Below are positions 22,727 through 32,819 of a stretch of 64,000 bases of DNA, piece by piece. The stretch spans positions 5,854,951-5,918,950 of the forward strand of contig OX637395.1 of the NCBI GenBank assembly GCA_951799425.1, written 5' to 3'. The stretch is from Ilex aquifolium. Its lineage: Eukaryota > Streptophyta > Magnoliopsida > Aquifoliales > Aquifoliaceae. The first letter of the stretch is position 1; each line of letters begins with the position of its first letter. The position numbers were made by a program, and so were the translations under genes. The notes under the pieces were generated by a model. It made no database searches. It was given only the letters and a program-made list of their open reading frames with translations, and had not been told where the DNA came from.

Positions 22727-23203
22727 ATGGAGTATCAAAATGAGTTCATAGCCAAATTATCCAACTCTGCAGCCATGGCAGCAACAAACACGAGCACCAT
22801 TGTCATCTGTATCGTCTTCTTCGCTGGTCATCTCTTTTTCAAGCACTTCCGCCATGGCCACCACCCACCTACCTGGTCCTTAACCCTCCACCCCAACCAC
22901 GGCAACAAGGCCCAAACCCTATACTGCTCCATATGCCTCCAGTACGTCACCGGCGGCGAGAGTTACCGGAAAGTGCCCAAGTGCCACCACTGCTTCCACG
23001 TTGACTGCATTGACGCCTGGTTTCAATCCAATTCAACATGCCCATTATGCAGAAGCCAAGTGCCTCATCTTCCTCAGCAGAAACAAGGCAGTTTTTTTTC
23101 TTTTTTTCTCTCACTTCCTCTCAACTTTCTCAGGAAAATGGGTGAGCCTATGAATTATGAGCTTACCTCAAGGTTTTGTGTAAGCGCCAGGTACCTTTCA
23201 TAG
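22727..23203 (+). CDS. RING-H2 finger protein, ATL-like membrane E3 ubiquitin ligase
   Basis: 158 residues. A hydrophobic segment (about residues 24-37) precedes a basic stretch (KHFRHGHH) and a RING-H2 finger with all eight ligands: C67, C70, C86, H88, H91, C94, C105 and C108 (CSIC, KCHHCFHVDC, CPLC). W98 after C94 is the residue that usually contacts the E2. Proteins of this plan are single-pass membrane E3 ubiquitin ligases of the ATL type, usually intronless, as here. The start is the first ATG after the TATA box and GA-rich leader. The C-terminal tail is short and unlike known domains; a donor-like GGGTGAGC at 23138-23145 leaves open that the true 3' end is spliced. Tat-3 has inserted 50 bp after the stop codon, so the native 3' end and polyadenylation site are displaced by 11 kb. 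Substrate unknown. Confidence 0.8.
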   Translation: MEYQNEFIAKLSNSAAMAATNTSTIVICIVFFAGHLFFKHFRHGHHPPTWSLTLHPNHGNKAQTLYCSICLQYVTGGESYRKVPKCHHCFHVDCIDAWFQSNSTCPLCRSQVPHLPQQKQGSFFSFFLSLPLNFLRKMGEPMNYELTSRFCVSARYLS

Positions 23204-23253
23204 AGGTATTCTTTTCATTTTTTTTTTAATTTTAATAATGTAACATATATATC

Positions 23254-24362
23254 TGATGGGACATTCTGTGGGTTCAGCAGATGGTAACACGTGTTCTCGG
23301 GAGATCACTGTGCTCCGACGACTGATGTCATGACACACGTCCTCGGCATCGTGTGATCCCGGTACTAGAATGGTGACACGTGTCCTCGGCGTCCGGATAC
23401 CACTGGTGGTTTAGATTGATGACACGTAATCTCGGCACTCAATGAACCTCGGTGCTGCCTCATCTCACACGTGTCCTCGGTGCCTATGTCTTCTCGGGAT
23501 ATGAGGGCGCGGTACACGTCATCTCGGCTCCGAAAGCTCCCCGACGTCTCCGGCTTATAGAAACTAAGGTGAGGAAGGAGTCACTGGCTTGTCCTTTCCG
23601 TCAACTCAGTAAGGCAGGCAGGGTAAGCAGAGTTGGCAACCAAGGGGATAAGGACACGTAGTACTGTGAGCAGAGCAGTACATAGCTTTACACAAAGGTC
23701 CCAGTCATTGTCCGGGTATACAGGGGATCATTTAATAAACATTCAGTATGATGGGATGTCCTTGATGACTGGGATAGCCCGGAAAGGGGCGCATTAAGTG
23801 CTACAAAGATCAAGCATTCAATACATTTGCATAGGGATAAGAGCATTTATTGCTCGGGCGCCCGAGGGAAGGGGCATTGATTGGTCGGGACTCCGAGCAG
23901 TTAAGAGCCTTCAAATATCTCTGCAAAAGGGGAAAAACTCTTCCCCATGACTGACATCTCCTACTGTGCACTAGCCTGCAATGATTACTACCAACAAAGG
24001 TATAAATAGCCCTCTGAGAGGCAAATCGAAGGTACGCAACACATGCAAACAAGTGTGCTCCGAATACTCTCCCTCTAAAAAACGACTACTGACTTGTTCG
24101 TCGGAGGGGAAACGCCGGAGACACTCCGGCGCCCTTCTAACTCTTCTTTTCGTGTCCAGGGGAAGCCGGAGTCCAACACCGTTTGTGAGGCTTAGTTCAA
24201 CCGTTCCACAAGGAGGAGCCACCGTCAATCCAACCAGTTCCTTTTGGCCTACGTCACGCCAATCCACTTCACCGCCAGGATTCGACGTCAACGGTCAAGA
24301 CGAGTTCGCCTTAGTCCTGCTTCTACTCGAACATTTATATTGTGTAAAAATCTGTACGCACA
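23254..24362 (+). repeat. 5' LTR of Tat-3
   Basis: Starts TGATGGGACATTC and ends CGCACA. The U3 carries six ACACGT-type repeats (23286-23527), a 14-bp perfect palindrome CTCGGGCGCCCGAG (23853-23866) and a TATAAATAG box at 24001-24009. The transcript start would be near 24035. Short open frames inside the LTR are not conserved genes. Confidence 0.95.
23286..23527 (+). promoter_or_regulatory. Six-copy ACACGT(G)..CTCGG repeat in Tat-3 U3 (G-box cluster)
   Basis: Copies at 23287, 23335, 23376, 23422, 23467 and 23514, spaced 41-48 bp, each ACACGT followed within 4 bases by (C/T)CTCGG. Three contain the full G-box CACGTG (23288-23293, 23377-23382, 23468-23473). G-boxes bind bZIP and bHLH factors and CACGTG(T/G)C is the core of ABA-response elements. 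That this is an enhancer is inferred from copy number and position upstream of the TATA box. The same array is in the 3' LTR. Confidence 0.65.
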
Positions 24363-24365
24363 ATC

Positions 24366-24383
24366 TGGCGCCGTCTGTGGGAA
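24366..24383 (+). other. Primer binding site of Tat-3
   Basis: TGGCGCCGTCTGTGGGAA, three bases after the LTR end. It is identical over 18 bases to the sites of Tat-1 and Tat-4, although the LTRs differ. Confidence 0.9.
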
Positions 24384-24411
24384 AGATCATATTTCCCGAA
24401 GATCAGTGACC

Positions 24412-26682
24412 ATGGTGAATACTCGTCAAAAGGGAAAGAGCACTCAGCAAAGGAACGTTGAGTTAACAGCCCCATCCATGTCAAGAACGAAGGATCGCGT
24501 GGAAAGCGTGAATAGGGAGTGTTCTGTTCACTCCAAAGGACCGACCCACCAGACCAACATGGGTGTTGCCTCTGGAAAGGCAGCCCCGTTGGCACGGCAA
24601 CTTGCTGAAGTGATAGAGGACCAGTTCGGGGATCGCCTGAGACAGTTGGAAGAGGACAACGTCAATGTCCTGAACCGGCTCAATGAGTTCACACTTTCCG
24701 GCGGAGGATCTCGAGACCAGAGGCAATCACACGAGCCCCCTGTCAAGGGAATGAAGGCTCGAGACCTCAGAGATCGCCTCAGCGGTGGATCGAATAGCTC
24801 CAAGGCTTCTAAGCGCCCGAGGGCCAGGAGGGAGCTCCCGGAGGTCCCAGCCAAGAAGACAAAGTCATTGGCGTGGAACGACCTCCGTCGGAGACTCTCC
24901 GGGCGAGGGGGCGTGGAGGAATCCGAGGAGGGGTCTACACTCTCTGTAAGGAACAATAGGTCAGGACGTCCCATCAGACGCCGGGATGAGCAAGAAGTAA
25001 GATCTCGGTGCCAAGAGGATCTCCGGGTACATTTGAACTCCACCCGAAGGGGCAACACCATGATAGAAGAAGACGCGGATGACGAGGTCATTCAGTCGCC
25101 CTTCACCGAGGCTATCGCGAATATGGAGGTATCAAAGAAGTTTGTCGTGCCAAGGTTTAAAGTTTATGACGGGCGATCAGACCCCGAAGCTCATTTAAGG
25201 CAGTACAAGCAAATGATGTCTCTTTACCATTCGGACCACCGATTGCTGTGTCGGGTATTTTCGATGAGTCTAGGCGACTCTGCTATGAAGTGGTTTGAGA
25301 CCCTTCCACCCGGCAGTATAGGGTCTTGGAAGGAGTTAACCAAGCAATTCTTGGCTCGGTTCATTACAGGGAGTAAACGCCCGAAAGATGTCGGGTCGTT
25401 GTTAACTTTGAGACGAAAGGAAGGAGAGACTCTCCGCCAATATGCTACCCGCTATTGGGAGGAAGTCAACGAGGTAGAGGGGTGCTCCGAAGTCATGGCG
25501 GCTGCCTCCTTCAGACTTGGCCTCTCGAGGGACACCGACCTCTATAGATCCTTGACAAAGAGGACGCCTACTGGCATGGGGGAGTTGATGGTCCGGATAA
25601 ATAAGTACTCCAGAGTGGAAGACGAAATGCTGGGGGGCAAAGGAAAACTCTTGGCCCCAAGGAGAAGAGAAGTTGAGAAAAGGGACCTCCCCCGAAAGGG
25701 ATTGATGCCCTCATCTAGTGGCTCCTTCAAAGGGGTCCAAACCGTGTTCAGGGAGCCCATTTACAGGCTGCTCAACAAGATTAAGAGGGAGCCCTTCTTT
25801 AAGTGGCCGCCTAAGATGCTAGGTGACCCGTCCACCAGGAATCAGAAAGTAAGGTGCTCATACCACCAGGATGTGGGACACCTCACCGAGGACTGTAGGG
25901 TTTACAAGTCCTTCCTAGAAAAGTTGGTACAGGAGGGGCACCTGAAGGAGTACATTGAGGAAGCGGCACCGAAGGAGACCCGTGTCGCCGATGGTCAGGT
26001 AAACGTTCAGGACAATGTCATCGATGTCATCCACGTATGTCCCACGGATCGCCCAACGTCAAATACCCTCAGATCGGATCTTAAGAGAGTGACTTTCACA
26101 AGGAAGCTAGACGAGGAGAAGGGGGAACGACCCAGCAAGAGGGTCCGGGAAAGCAACAAGGACATCACATTCTCTAATGACGACCTGACTGGCGTCGTAC
26201 TGCCCCATGAGGACGCCTTGGTCCTCACCCTAAGGGTCGGCACCTTCGATGTCAAGAGAATCCTGGTGGACTCTGGGAGTTCCTCTGAAGTGATGTATTA
26301 CGAAGTTCTAAAGCGCATGGGACTTGGCCCCCAGGATCTCGTCAAAGTGGATACACCCCTTGTCGGATTTAATGGCTCTTACGCCCTGCCCTTGGGCAAG
26401 ATTACGCTACCCGTCGTCACAGGGCCAGTTACAATAAACACAGAATTTGTGGTGATAGACTCTGATTCGCCTTACAACATAATCATGGGGCGCGCCTGGC
26501 TGCATGCAATAGGAGCGGTGCATTCCACCTACCACCAAAAGTTAAAGTTCCCAACTCCAGAGGGGGTAAAAGAAATCCGTGGGGATCAGGCATCCGCCAA
26601 GACATGTTTTTACTCCGCTGTGAAGGCGGGAGTCGCCTCCAAGGAAAAGGAGCGGCCCCCAGAAGAACTGCTAAACAAATAG
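24412..26682 (+). CDS. gag-pro: Tat-3 Gag-protease
   Basis: 756 codons from the first ATG after the primer site; the frame is open further upstream but that part lies in the LTR. A basic, Ser/Arg-rich N terminus (residues 1-230) is followed by the Retrotrans_gag capsid domain (about 235-400: FKVYDGRSDPEAHL, GDSAMKWFETLPPGSI, FLARFITGSKRPKDV). A CxxH-H-C knuckle, CSYHQDVGHLTEDC, is near residue 481, and an aspartic protease with ILVDSGSSSEV follows near 619, with a downstream YNIIMGRAWL segment. Gag forms the particle; the protease processes the polyprotein. The frame ends at a single UAG (26680-26682), after which the same frame stays open into pol, so a Gag-Pro-Pol fusion needs readthrough. 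No internal defects seen. Confidence 0.92.
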   Translation: MVNTRQKGKSTQQRNVELTAPSMSRTKDRVESVNRECSVHSKGPTHQTNMGVASGKAAPLARQLAEVIEDQFGDRLRQLEEDNVNVLNRLNEFTLSGGGSRDQRQSHEPPVKGMKARDLRDRLSGGSNSSKASKRPRARRELPEVPAKKTKSLAWNDLRRRLSGRGGVEESEEGSTLSVRNNRSGRPIRRRDEQEVRSRCQEDLRVHLNSTRRGNTMIEEDADDEVIQSPFTEAIANMEVSKKFVVPRFKVYDGRSDPEAHLRQYKQMMSLYHSDHRLLCRVFSMSLGDSAMKWFETLPPGSIGSWKELTKQFLARFITGSKRPKDVGSLLTLRRKEGETLRQYATRYWEEVNEVEGCSEVMAAASFRLGLSRDTDLYRSLTKRTPTGMGELMVRINKYSRVEDEMLGGKGKLLAPRRREVEKRDLPRKGLMPSSSGSFKGVQTVFREPIYRLLNKIKREPFFKWPPKMLGDPSTRNQKVRCSYHQDVGHLTEDCRVYKSFLEKLVQEGHLKEYIEEAAPKETRVADGQVNVQDNVIDVIHVCPTDRPTSNTLRSDLKRVTFTRKLDEEKGERPSKRVRESNKDITFSNDDLTGVVLPHEDALVLTLRVGTFDVKRILVDSGSSSEVMYYEVLKRMGLGPQDLVKVDTPLVGFNGSYALPLGKITLPVVTGPVTINTEFVVIDSDSPYNIIMGRAWLHAIGAVHSTYHQKLKFPTPEGVKEIRGDQASAKTCFYSAVKAGVASKEKERPPEELLNK

Positions 26683-26688
26683 CAATTA
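26680..26688 (+). promoter_or_regulatory. Candidate stop-codon readthrough signal UAG-CAA-UUA
   Basis: The stop of gag-pro is followed by CAATTA, which matches the CAR-YYA context that directs UAG readthrough in tobamoviruses. The 20 codons between the stop and the first pol Met contain no stop and stay in the same frame. Confidence 0.7.
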
Positions 26689-26742
26689 CAGTCCGGGCGG
26701 CTCGGGGTCGACGAGCCGCGGATCGATCCGGCAGACAGATCC

Positions 26743-29700
26743 ATGGAGGATCTCCTGAAGATACCTTTGGTTGAAGGAGACGAGGAAAGATGTTTTTTGA
26801 TTGGATCCACCATGTCCCATGTTGAGCAAAGGGAGATGACGGATTTTTTGAGAAAGAATGCAGACGTGTTTGCATGGGATTCCATGGAGATGAAGGGGAT
26901 AAGCCCCGACGTTATCACTCACAAGCTCCATGTTGACCCCACCCACAAACCGGTAAAGCAGAAGCCACGACGCATGGCTCCGCATCATGCCCAAGCAGTA
27001 AACGAGGAGGTGGAGAGGCTCCTGAAAGCCGACACCATCCGGGAAGTTCAATTCCCGGAATGGCTGTCCAACACCGTGTGTGCTAAGAAGAAAGGTGGGA
27101 AGTGGCGCGTGTGCGTAGACTTCACGGATCTGAACAAAGCCTGTCCCAAGGACGACTTCCCTCTCCCAAAGGTGGATCAACTGGTGGACGCCACGGCAGG
27201 GCATCAGCGCATGGCTTTCCTGGACGCCAGGGCAGGATACCATCAGATCCCCCTCCATCTATCTGACCAGGAGAAGACCGCGTTCATTACTCCCATGGGA
27301 GTTTATTGCTACAAGGTCATGCCTTTCGGCCTTAAGAACGCTGGGGCCACTTATCAGAGACTTATGAACCGGATGTTCAAGAGGCAGATAGGGGACACGA
27401 TGGAAGTCTACATCGACGACATGCTGGTGAAGAGTCGAAGGAAGGATGATCACATCAGGGACCTGGAGGATACCTTCCCCACCCTGCGGAAGTATGGTTT
27501 GAAGCTGAACGCGGCAAAATGCGTCTTTGGAGTTGGATCTGGGAAGTTCCTAGGGTACTTGGTGAGCCGGCGAGGAGTCGAAGCCAACCCAGAACAAATA
27601 CAAGCCGTCCTAGACGTTCAAAGCCCCCGGACGGTTCGGGAAGTCCAAAGACTCACGGGGATGTTGGCAGCCCTAAACCGATTCATGTCTCGGTCGTCAG
27701 ACAAATGCAAGCCCTTCTTCGATGCTATCAGAAGGTCCGGGAAGGGGACTTGGAACGATAAATGTGGAGAAGCACTCGAAGGGATCAAGGAGTACCTTAG
27801 GGTCCTCCCAACCCTGTCTGTCCCGATGCCAGGGGAAACACTATTCCTCTACCTGGCGGTGTCAGAATTCGCAGTTAGTGGAGTGTTAGTACACGAGCAT
27901 GAACGCGAGCAAAAGCCAGTGTACTACGTAAGTAAGGCCTTGTTGGACGCTGAGACAAGGTACCTACCACTGGAGAAGTTGGCTTTAGCATTAATCACAG
28001 CTGCGAGGAAGCTGAGGCATTACTTCCAGGCCCATCCAATCATGGTCCGCACGGACCAACCTCTGAAGGCTATACTGAGAAAAGCCGACCTTTCAGGGAG
28101 GCTCGCCAAGTGGGCAGTAGAGATGGGGGAACATGATATCCGCTATGAACCTCGTACTGCCATAAAAGGGCAAGTGTTAGCGGATTTCATAGCAGAATTC
28201 TCCAAGGAAAGACTCCTTTCCCCTCGAGGGGAACTCCCCGGCACGGTCAGGCAACTTACATCTCCATCGCAGGAACCCTCCTGGAATCTCTTCGTGGACG
28301 GATCCTCCAACAACAGAGGTTCCGGCATAGGAGCATTGCTGGTCTCCCCGGAGGGAGTAGTCACGGAACAAGCTGTCCGGCTAGGATTCAAGGCATCCAA
28401 TAATGAAGCGGAGTACGAGGCTCTAATTTCGGGGCTCAAACTCGCCGACGCTGTAGGGGCGGCAAGGCTGATAGTCCATTGCGACTCCATGTTAGTGGTA
28501 AATCAGATCAGCGGAGAATTCGAAGCAAAGGACTTTAGAATGAAGGCCTATTATCGCAAAGCCGTGGCCTTGTTCCACAAATTTGAGAAAAGAGAAATCA
28601 AGCAGATACCCCGGGCCGAGAATGCCCATGCCGACGCCTTAGCTTGTCTGGCCTCGGCCCTGGACTCCACCACGACGCGAAGAATCACCGTGGAGTACCT
28701 TCCGGGTCCCGCCATAGATCCAGTTCCTTTGGTGACTGTCATTGAGCAGGGGGAAAAGCCTCCTAGCTGGATGGATCCATTGCTTGGGTTCCTCCTCTCC
28801 GAGATACTCCCTGAGTGTCCAAAAGAAGCCAGGAAGATAAAGATGAAGGCCCCAAGGTTCTGGGCTTCTCCGGATCAGAGGCTGTATCGAAAGTCACTTT
28901 CCGGGCCGTATTTACTCTGTGTCCGTGAAGACGAGGTTGAACCACTCTTATATGAGGTACATGAAGGCATATGTGGGGGGCACTCAGGAGGACGAACCAT
29001 GGCCCACCGCATCATGTCACAGGGGTACTGGTGGCCGCGAATGCAGAGGGATGCACAGGCATACGTTCAAAAATGTGACCAATGTCAGAGGTTCGCCCCG
29101 GCTATTCGACAGCCAGCCGGGGACTTGCATCCATTGACTTGTCCCTGGCCGTTCGCCCAGTGGGGACTTGACTTGGTTGGGCCCCTCCCTAAGGCCCCAG
29201 GCAACAAAAAATTCCTGATAGTGGGAACTGACTACTTCACAAAATGGGTCGAGGCTGAGCCTCTGACTCATATCAGGGATGTGGACACCAAGAAGTTTGT
29301 GTGGAAAAACATAGTTACAAGATTCGGGATCCCCCGCGCCCTTGTGTCTGACAACGGAACGCAATTCAACAGCGGACCTTTCAAGTCCTTTTGTGAGCAC
29401 CTCAAAATTCGAAACTATTATTCTACTCCCGCGTACCCTCAAGGAAACGGACAAGCCGAGTCCTCGAACAAAGCCATTGTCAATAGTATCAAGAAAAGGC
29501 TGGAAAAAGCCAAGGGAAAGTGGGTGGAGGAGCTCCTCAACGTCCTATGGACGTACAGAACCACCCCTCGCAGGTCAACAGGGGAGACGCCATATGCCCT
29601 CGCATACGGGGTTGAAGCAGTCATCCCTCTTGAAGTGGGTCTTCCCACTATAAGGACATTGGCCTTTGACACAGGAGACAACGACCGCCAACTCGGCCTG

Positions 29701-30006
29701 GATGTAGACCTCGTGGAGGAGAAGAGGGAAATGGCAGCCTTGAAGCTGGCCAAATACCAGGAAGGGGTGTCCAGGCTTTATAATAGAAAGGTCAAGACTC
29801 GGGAATTCAAAGTAGGTGACCTTGTGCTCAGGAGGGTGGTGGCAAACACCCGAGACCCGGCGGATGGCAAGCTGGGGCCAAACTGGGAGGGTCCATACAA
29901 GGTCACGTCAGCAGGAAGCTCCGGCTCGTATGAGTTGCAAGACATGGAAGGAAACAATGTAAAAAGACCATGGAATGTAATGAATTTGAAAAAGTATTTC
30001 TTTTGA
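26743..30006 (+). CDS. pol: Tat-3 Pol: RT, RNase H, second RNase H, integrase
   Basis: 1087 codons from the first Met, in the same frame as gag-pro and probably made by UAG readthrough, so the real N terminus is within the fusion. RT: FTDLNKACPKDDFPLPKVD (about 126), then AFLDARAGYHQIPL, then the catalytic YIDD near 222. The Ty3-type RNase H covers about 366-482 (LALALITAARKLRHYFQ). A second RNase H (about 514-640) starts LFVDGSSNNRGSGIGA and includes SNNEAEYEAL and HCDS; this archaeal-type domain is the Tat hallmark. Integrase: HHCC zinc site (HEGICGGH..KCDQCQ) from about 740, then DDE residues in GLDLVGPLP, LVSDNGTQF and GQAESSNKA, and a basic C terminus. It copies the RNA and inserts the DNA. 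All catalytic residues seen; no breaks. Confidence 0.93.
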   Translation: MEDLLKIPLVEGDEERCFLIGSTMSHVEQREMTDFLRKNADVFAWDSMEMKGISPDVITHKLHVDPTHKPVKQKPRRMAPHHAQAVNEEVERLLKADTIREVQFPEWLSNTVCAKKKGGKWRVCVDFTDLNKACPKDDFPLPKVDQLVDATAGHQRMAFLDARAGYHQIPLHLSDQEKTAFITPMGVYCYKVMPFGLKNAGATYQRLMNRMFKRQIGDTMEVYIDDMLVKSRRKDDHIRDLEDTFPTLRKYGLKLNAAKCVFGVGSGKFLGYLVSRRGVEANPEQIQAVLDVQSPRTVREVQRLTGMLAALNRFMSRSSDKCKPFFDAIRRSGKGTWNDKCGEALEGIKEYLRVLPTLSVPMPGETLFLYLAVSEFAVSGVLVHEHEREQKPVYYVSKALLDAETRYLPLEKLALALITAARKLRHYFQAHPIMVRTDQPLKAILRKADLSGRLAKWAVEMGEHDIRYEPRTAIKGQVLADFIAEFSKERLLSPRGELPGTVRQLTSPSQEPSWNLFVDGSSNNRGSGIGALLVSPEGVVTEQAVRLGFKASNNEAEYEALISGLKLADAVGAARLIVHCDSMLVVNQISGEFEAKDFRMKAYYRKAVALFHKFEKREIKQIPRAENAHADALACLASALDSTTTRRITVEYLPGPAIDPVPLVTVIEQGEKPPSWMDPLLGFLLSEILPECPKEARKIKMKAPRFWASPDQRLYRKSLSGPYLLCVREDEVEPLLYEVHEGICGGHSGGRTMAHRIMSQGYWWPRMQRDAQAYVQKCDQCQRFAPAIRQPAGDLHPLTCPWPFAQWGLDLVGPLPKAPGNKKFLIVGTDYFTKWVEAEPLTHIRDVDTKKFVWKNIVTRFGIPRALVSDNGTQFNSGPFKSFCEHLKIRNYYSTPAYPQGNGQAESSNKAIVNSIKKRLEKAKGKWVEELLNVLWTYRTTPRRSTGETPYALAYGVEAVIPLEVGLPTIRTLAFDTGDNDRQLGLDVDLVEEKREMAALKLAKYQEGVSRLYNRKVKTREFKVGDLVLRRVVANTRDPADGKLGPNWEGPYKVTSAGSSGSYELQDMEGNNVKRPWNVMNLKKYFF

Positions 30007-30400
30007 TGTTCGAGTCTTATAGTAATCATTTTCCTGGAAAATGCATAACCCCGAGGGTACGGAGTCCCGAATCCCTGTCTCCAAACAAACAAACAAGTAA
30101 AAGTTTCCCGAGGGGGACATGGCCCCGAGGGGAACGTTACCCCGAGTGACAGACGCGTCGGGGTGGTACCCGAGCAGGTGCCCAATGGAAGAAAATCAAA
30201 CCCCGATGGGAAGAAACACCCGACACTTCTTGCTTAAATAAAGTACTTAGTGTGTGTATCCCTGGAGTTCACAAGAGGAGTACATTGGAAAAAGTATGTA
30301 GGAAAACAAAGTTCAAATTTCATTTCCAAAATGGGGCTTTGCGTCCCCCGAGCTACAGGTTGAAAATAAAAAGTTACATAAACGAGGGAAAAAGCCTAAA
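30007..30400 (+). other. Tat-3 stretch between pol and antisense gene
   Basis: No gene. CCCGAG-type motifs recur at 30042, 30106, 30121, 30140 and 30169. AATAAAG at about 30238 may be a sense polyadenylation signal; matching AATAAAA motifs follow pol or protease in Tat-2 and Tat-4. The 3' end of the convergent antisense transcript must also fall here. Confidence 0.5.
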
Positions 30401-32819
30401 CTACTGCGCTGGGGGCTCAGTCACTTCTCCACCGATGTTGCCCCCTATGTCTCCAAAGAGCTCATCGATGCTGGCAGATAGAGTGTCCGCAGCAGGGGCG
30501 TCGGCGGGGGGCACAGAGGCAGAAATAGGTGCCGGGGGATTAGCAGCCGTCTGCTCCACATTTGCACCGTCGGCAGAAACTTCCCCCGAGGCGGCTGCTA
30601 TTTCCTCAGAAGGAACGTACTTGTGTTCCTGAAAAAGTGGAGAGTCCTCAGGCACCTCGGCGGCTCTCAGACCCGCATCCCAGCCCAGTTTGAAAAACTC
30701 TTTCTTCTGCTCCTCGAAGGCCACCAGGATGTCGTCGGCGCACTGGTCAACGATCTCCTGCTGGGTCTTGTTAGCAGCTTCCAATGCTGCCCGGACCTTG
30801 TCCAGCTCCTGGGTGAGTGCAGAACAAGTCTGCTCTGACTCTGCCACCTTGGCTTCCGCCGCCGAGAGTTCCTTGGTGGATTCCGTGATTTTCTTCTCGG
30901 CATCGGCTAGGGACGCATTGGTTTTCTTAAGCTTGGCCTTGGCACCCTCGGCCTCCTTCAGAAGTGCAGCTATTTGTGCAGACTGAGAAGACAAAGTTTT
31001 GTCTCTCGCTGCCACTTCCTCCTTTGCCGTTGCAAGAGCAGCCTGAGCCTCAGATTTTTGCTTCTCTGAGTCCTGGAGCACGTCCCGTTGGGAGTAGAAG
31101 CGGTCGGCAATAGCAGAGACTTGCTGAGCAGTCTGCAAAGAAGGTGGGAAGTCAGCACAGTTAATGAAACAAGGAAGTGAAAGGAGAAAATTGACTTAGA
31201 CACTCACCACCAAGGAATTCTGGATGATGTTACGAAGAAGTTGATTCAGTGGCCTGCCTCGGTGCTCCTCCATGTCGCCATGAAAGAGGAGGGTCTCACT
31301 CACAGCATAGGCCACGTAAGGAGAATGGATGATTGAATCAGACTCTCGGATCGGATTGCCTTCACGATCCCGAACCCGAGGACGCCATTCCGCCGCTTGA
31401 GTCATTGGCACTGAAGGGGAAGGCGGAGTTGTGCCAGGAGTTGATGATGACGAAGTAGGAGCGGGAGTACCCCTACCCCGACCGGCCACATCATGTTTCT
31501 GCTTCACTCTCCTTTCCTCCTCTGGGTGGGGGTCTCTTTCTCGGCCCCGTCCGCGCCCCGAAGGTCCAGAAGGGGAAGGAGGAGGAGGAAGGTTGGAACG
31601 AGAAGTCCCCCTCGGTGGTGGAGGAGGATCGACTGGTGGAGTCCCTCTTGGCGGTGGGGGGGGAGGTTCATTGGAACTAGTTCCTCGGCCCCGACTGTCT
31701 TTGAGGGCGGCTCGTTTCTTAATCAAGTTCAAGTCCAAGCGATAACCAGACATCGCAACTTCAAGAGCGTCCTCTATGTTCAAGCTCTCAAGAACTTCGA
31801 AATTTGGCCAAGTCTCCCTCGCCGACGTGCTGGGCTCAGCACCGGTGGTAGCAGCAGGACCCCTTATCTCAACGACCTCGTCTTCCTCCTCAGCAGCTGT
31901 ACCCTCGGCGACCCCCTCTACCTCGGCTTCAGTGGCCCTGTCGGGGTCGTTCTCCAAGTTCGCCTCAGTGGGCTCCTCTTCTGCCAAGGGATCGTAGTTG
32001 TGAGGTGTTTGGCTAAACTTCTTGTACCCCGGGGTGTAGTCAAGGAGGAGATGGGCAGCACGACCCAGGCCCTTGTTCCCCAAGAAGTTCCAGACGAAGC
32101 TGATGTCACCGATGTTCACTTGGTTCCGAGGAAGAGCAGCTGTCTCGGAGTCGGGGATCCCTGCAAACAAAACAATCATCAGCCGAAGGACATTGGAGGA
32201 AAAGCAGAAAAGTAGACAAGAGAAGGGCCGACGTACTCGTAGTCCTCCACTGCTTGGGACACCACAAGTCAGCGGCGTATTCTGGACCAGGCCCTTTCTC
32301 CCATTGACCACCGAAGATGAGGAGGTCATCCTTGTACCCTTTGTCGGAATCTGGAAGGTGGGTGACAAGGTACATGGTGGTATCCCGAGCCTTGAGGTAG
32401 TACATTTGTTGGGGCATGACCCTCACCAAGGCATAACAGAAGAGAATGTCGTCCAAGCCGAGGTGAAGGTCATGACGCTCGTTCAAGGCAATGACACCCA
32501 TGATGATCCTAAAGGTGTTAAGGCAACACTGCCCCGGGAAGAGTCGAAAGCGGTGGAGGAAACGGAGGAGGATAGGGTGGAGAGGGAACCTAACTCCGCC
32601 CTCCATTATGGCCTTCGTATAGAAGGGCATCTCAGCCTCGGTGCCGACGTCTACCTTGTGCTTTTTTGGGTCAAACTTATCTATTGTGACCTCGGGGGGA
32701 ATGGAGTAGTGGGTCCTAAAATTTACTATTTGCTGCTTGCCCTCTACAGTGTACTTGCGAGGCCGAGAGGAACCAGCCTCGTCTGCCTCGGGGACCTTCT
32801 TGGGACGACGTTTAGTCAT
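30401..32819 (-). CDS. Tat-3 antisense gene, three exons (Y-x-IPP domain plus coiled coil)
   Basis: Model on the minus strand: exon 1 32819-32237, intron 32236-32161 (GTACGT..TTTGCAG, 76 nt), exon 2 32160-31208, intron 31207-31133 (GTGAGTG..TTTGCAG, 75 nt), exon 3 31132-30401. Exon lengths 583, 953 and 732 sum to 2268, exactly 756 codons with the stop. The N-terminal domain (THYSIPPEV, then MEGGVRFPLHPILLRFL, then YYLKARDTT) resembles the plant 'putative gypsy type transposon' family (Pfam PF04195). A Pro/Ser/Arg-rich linker follows, and then a long Ala/Lys/Glu coiled coil in exon 3 with a Pro/Ala-rich tail. The start is the first ATG of the domain frame, behind a leader and TATA box. The function of such additional ORFs in Tat elements is unknown. 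It is intact, unlike most genes here. Confidence 0.8.

Noticed and set aside
23138-23145. GGGTGAGC as a real splice donor of the RING-H2 gene
   Set aside because: The open frame already gives a complete RING-H2 protein and genes of this type are usually intronless; no acceptor can be identified across the inserted element.
24244-24411. Upstream extension of the Tat-3 gag frame into the LTR (56 extra codons)
   Set aside because: This part lies in the LTR and primer site; the first ATG behind the primer site, 24412, is the sensible start.
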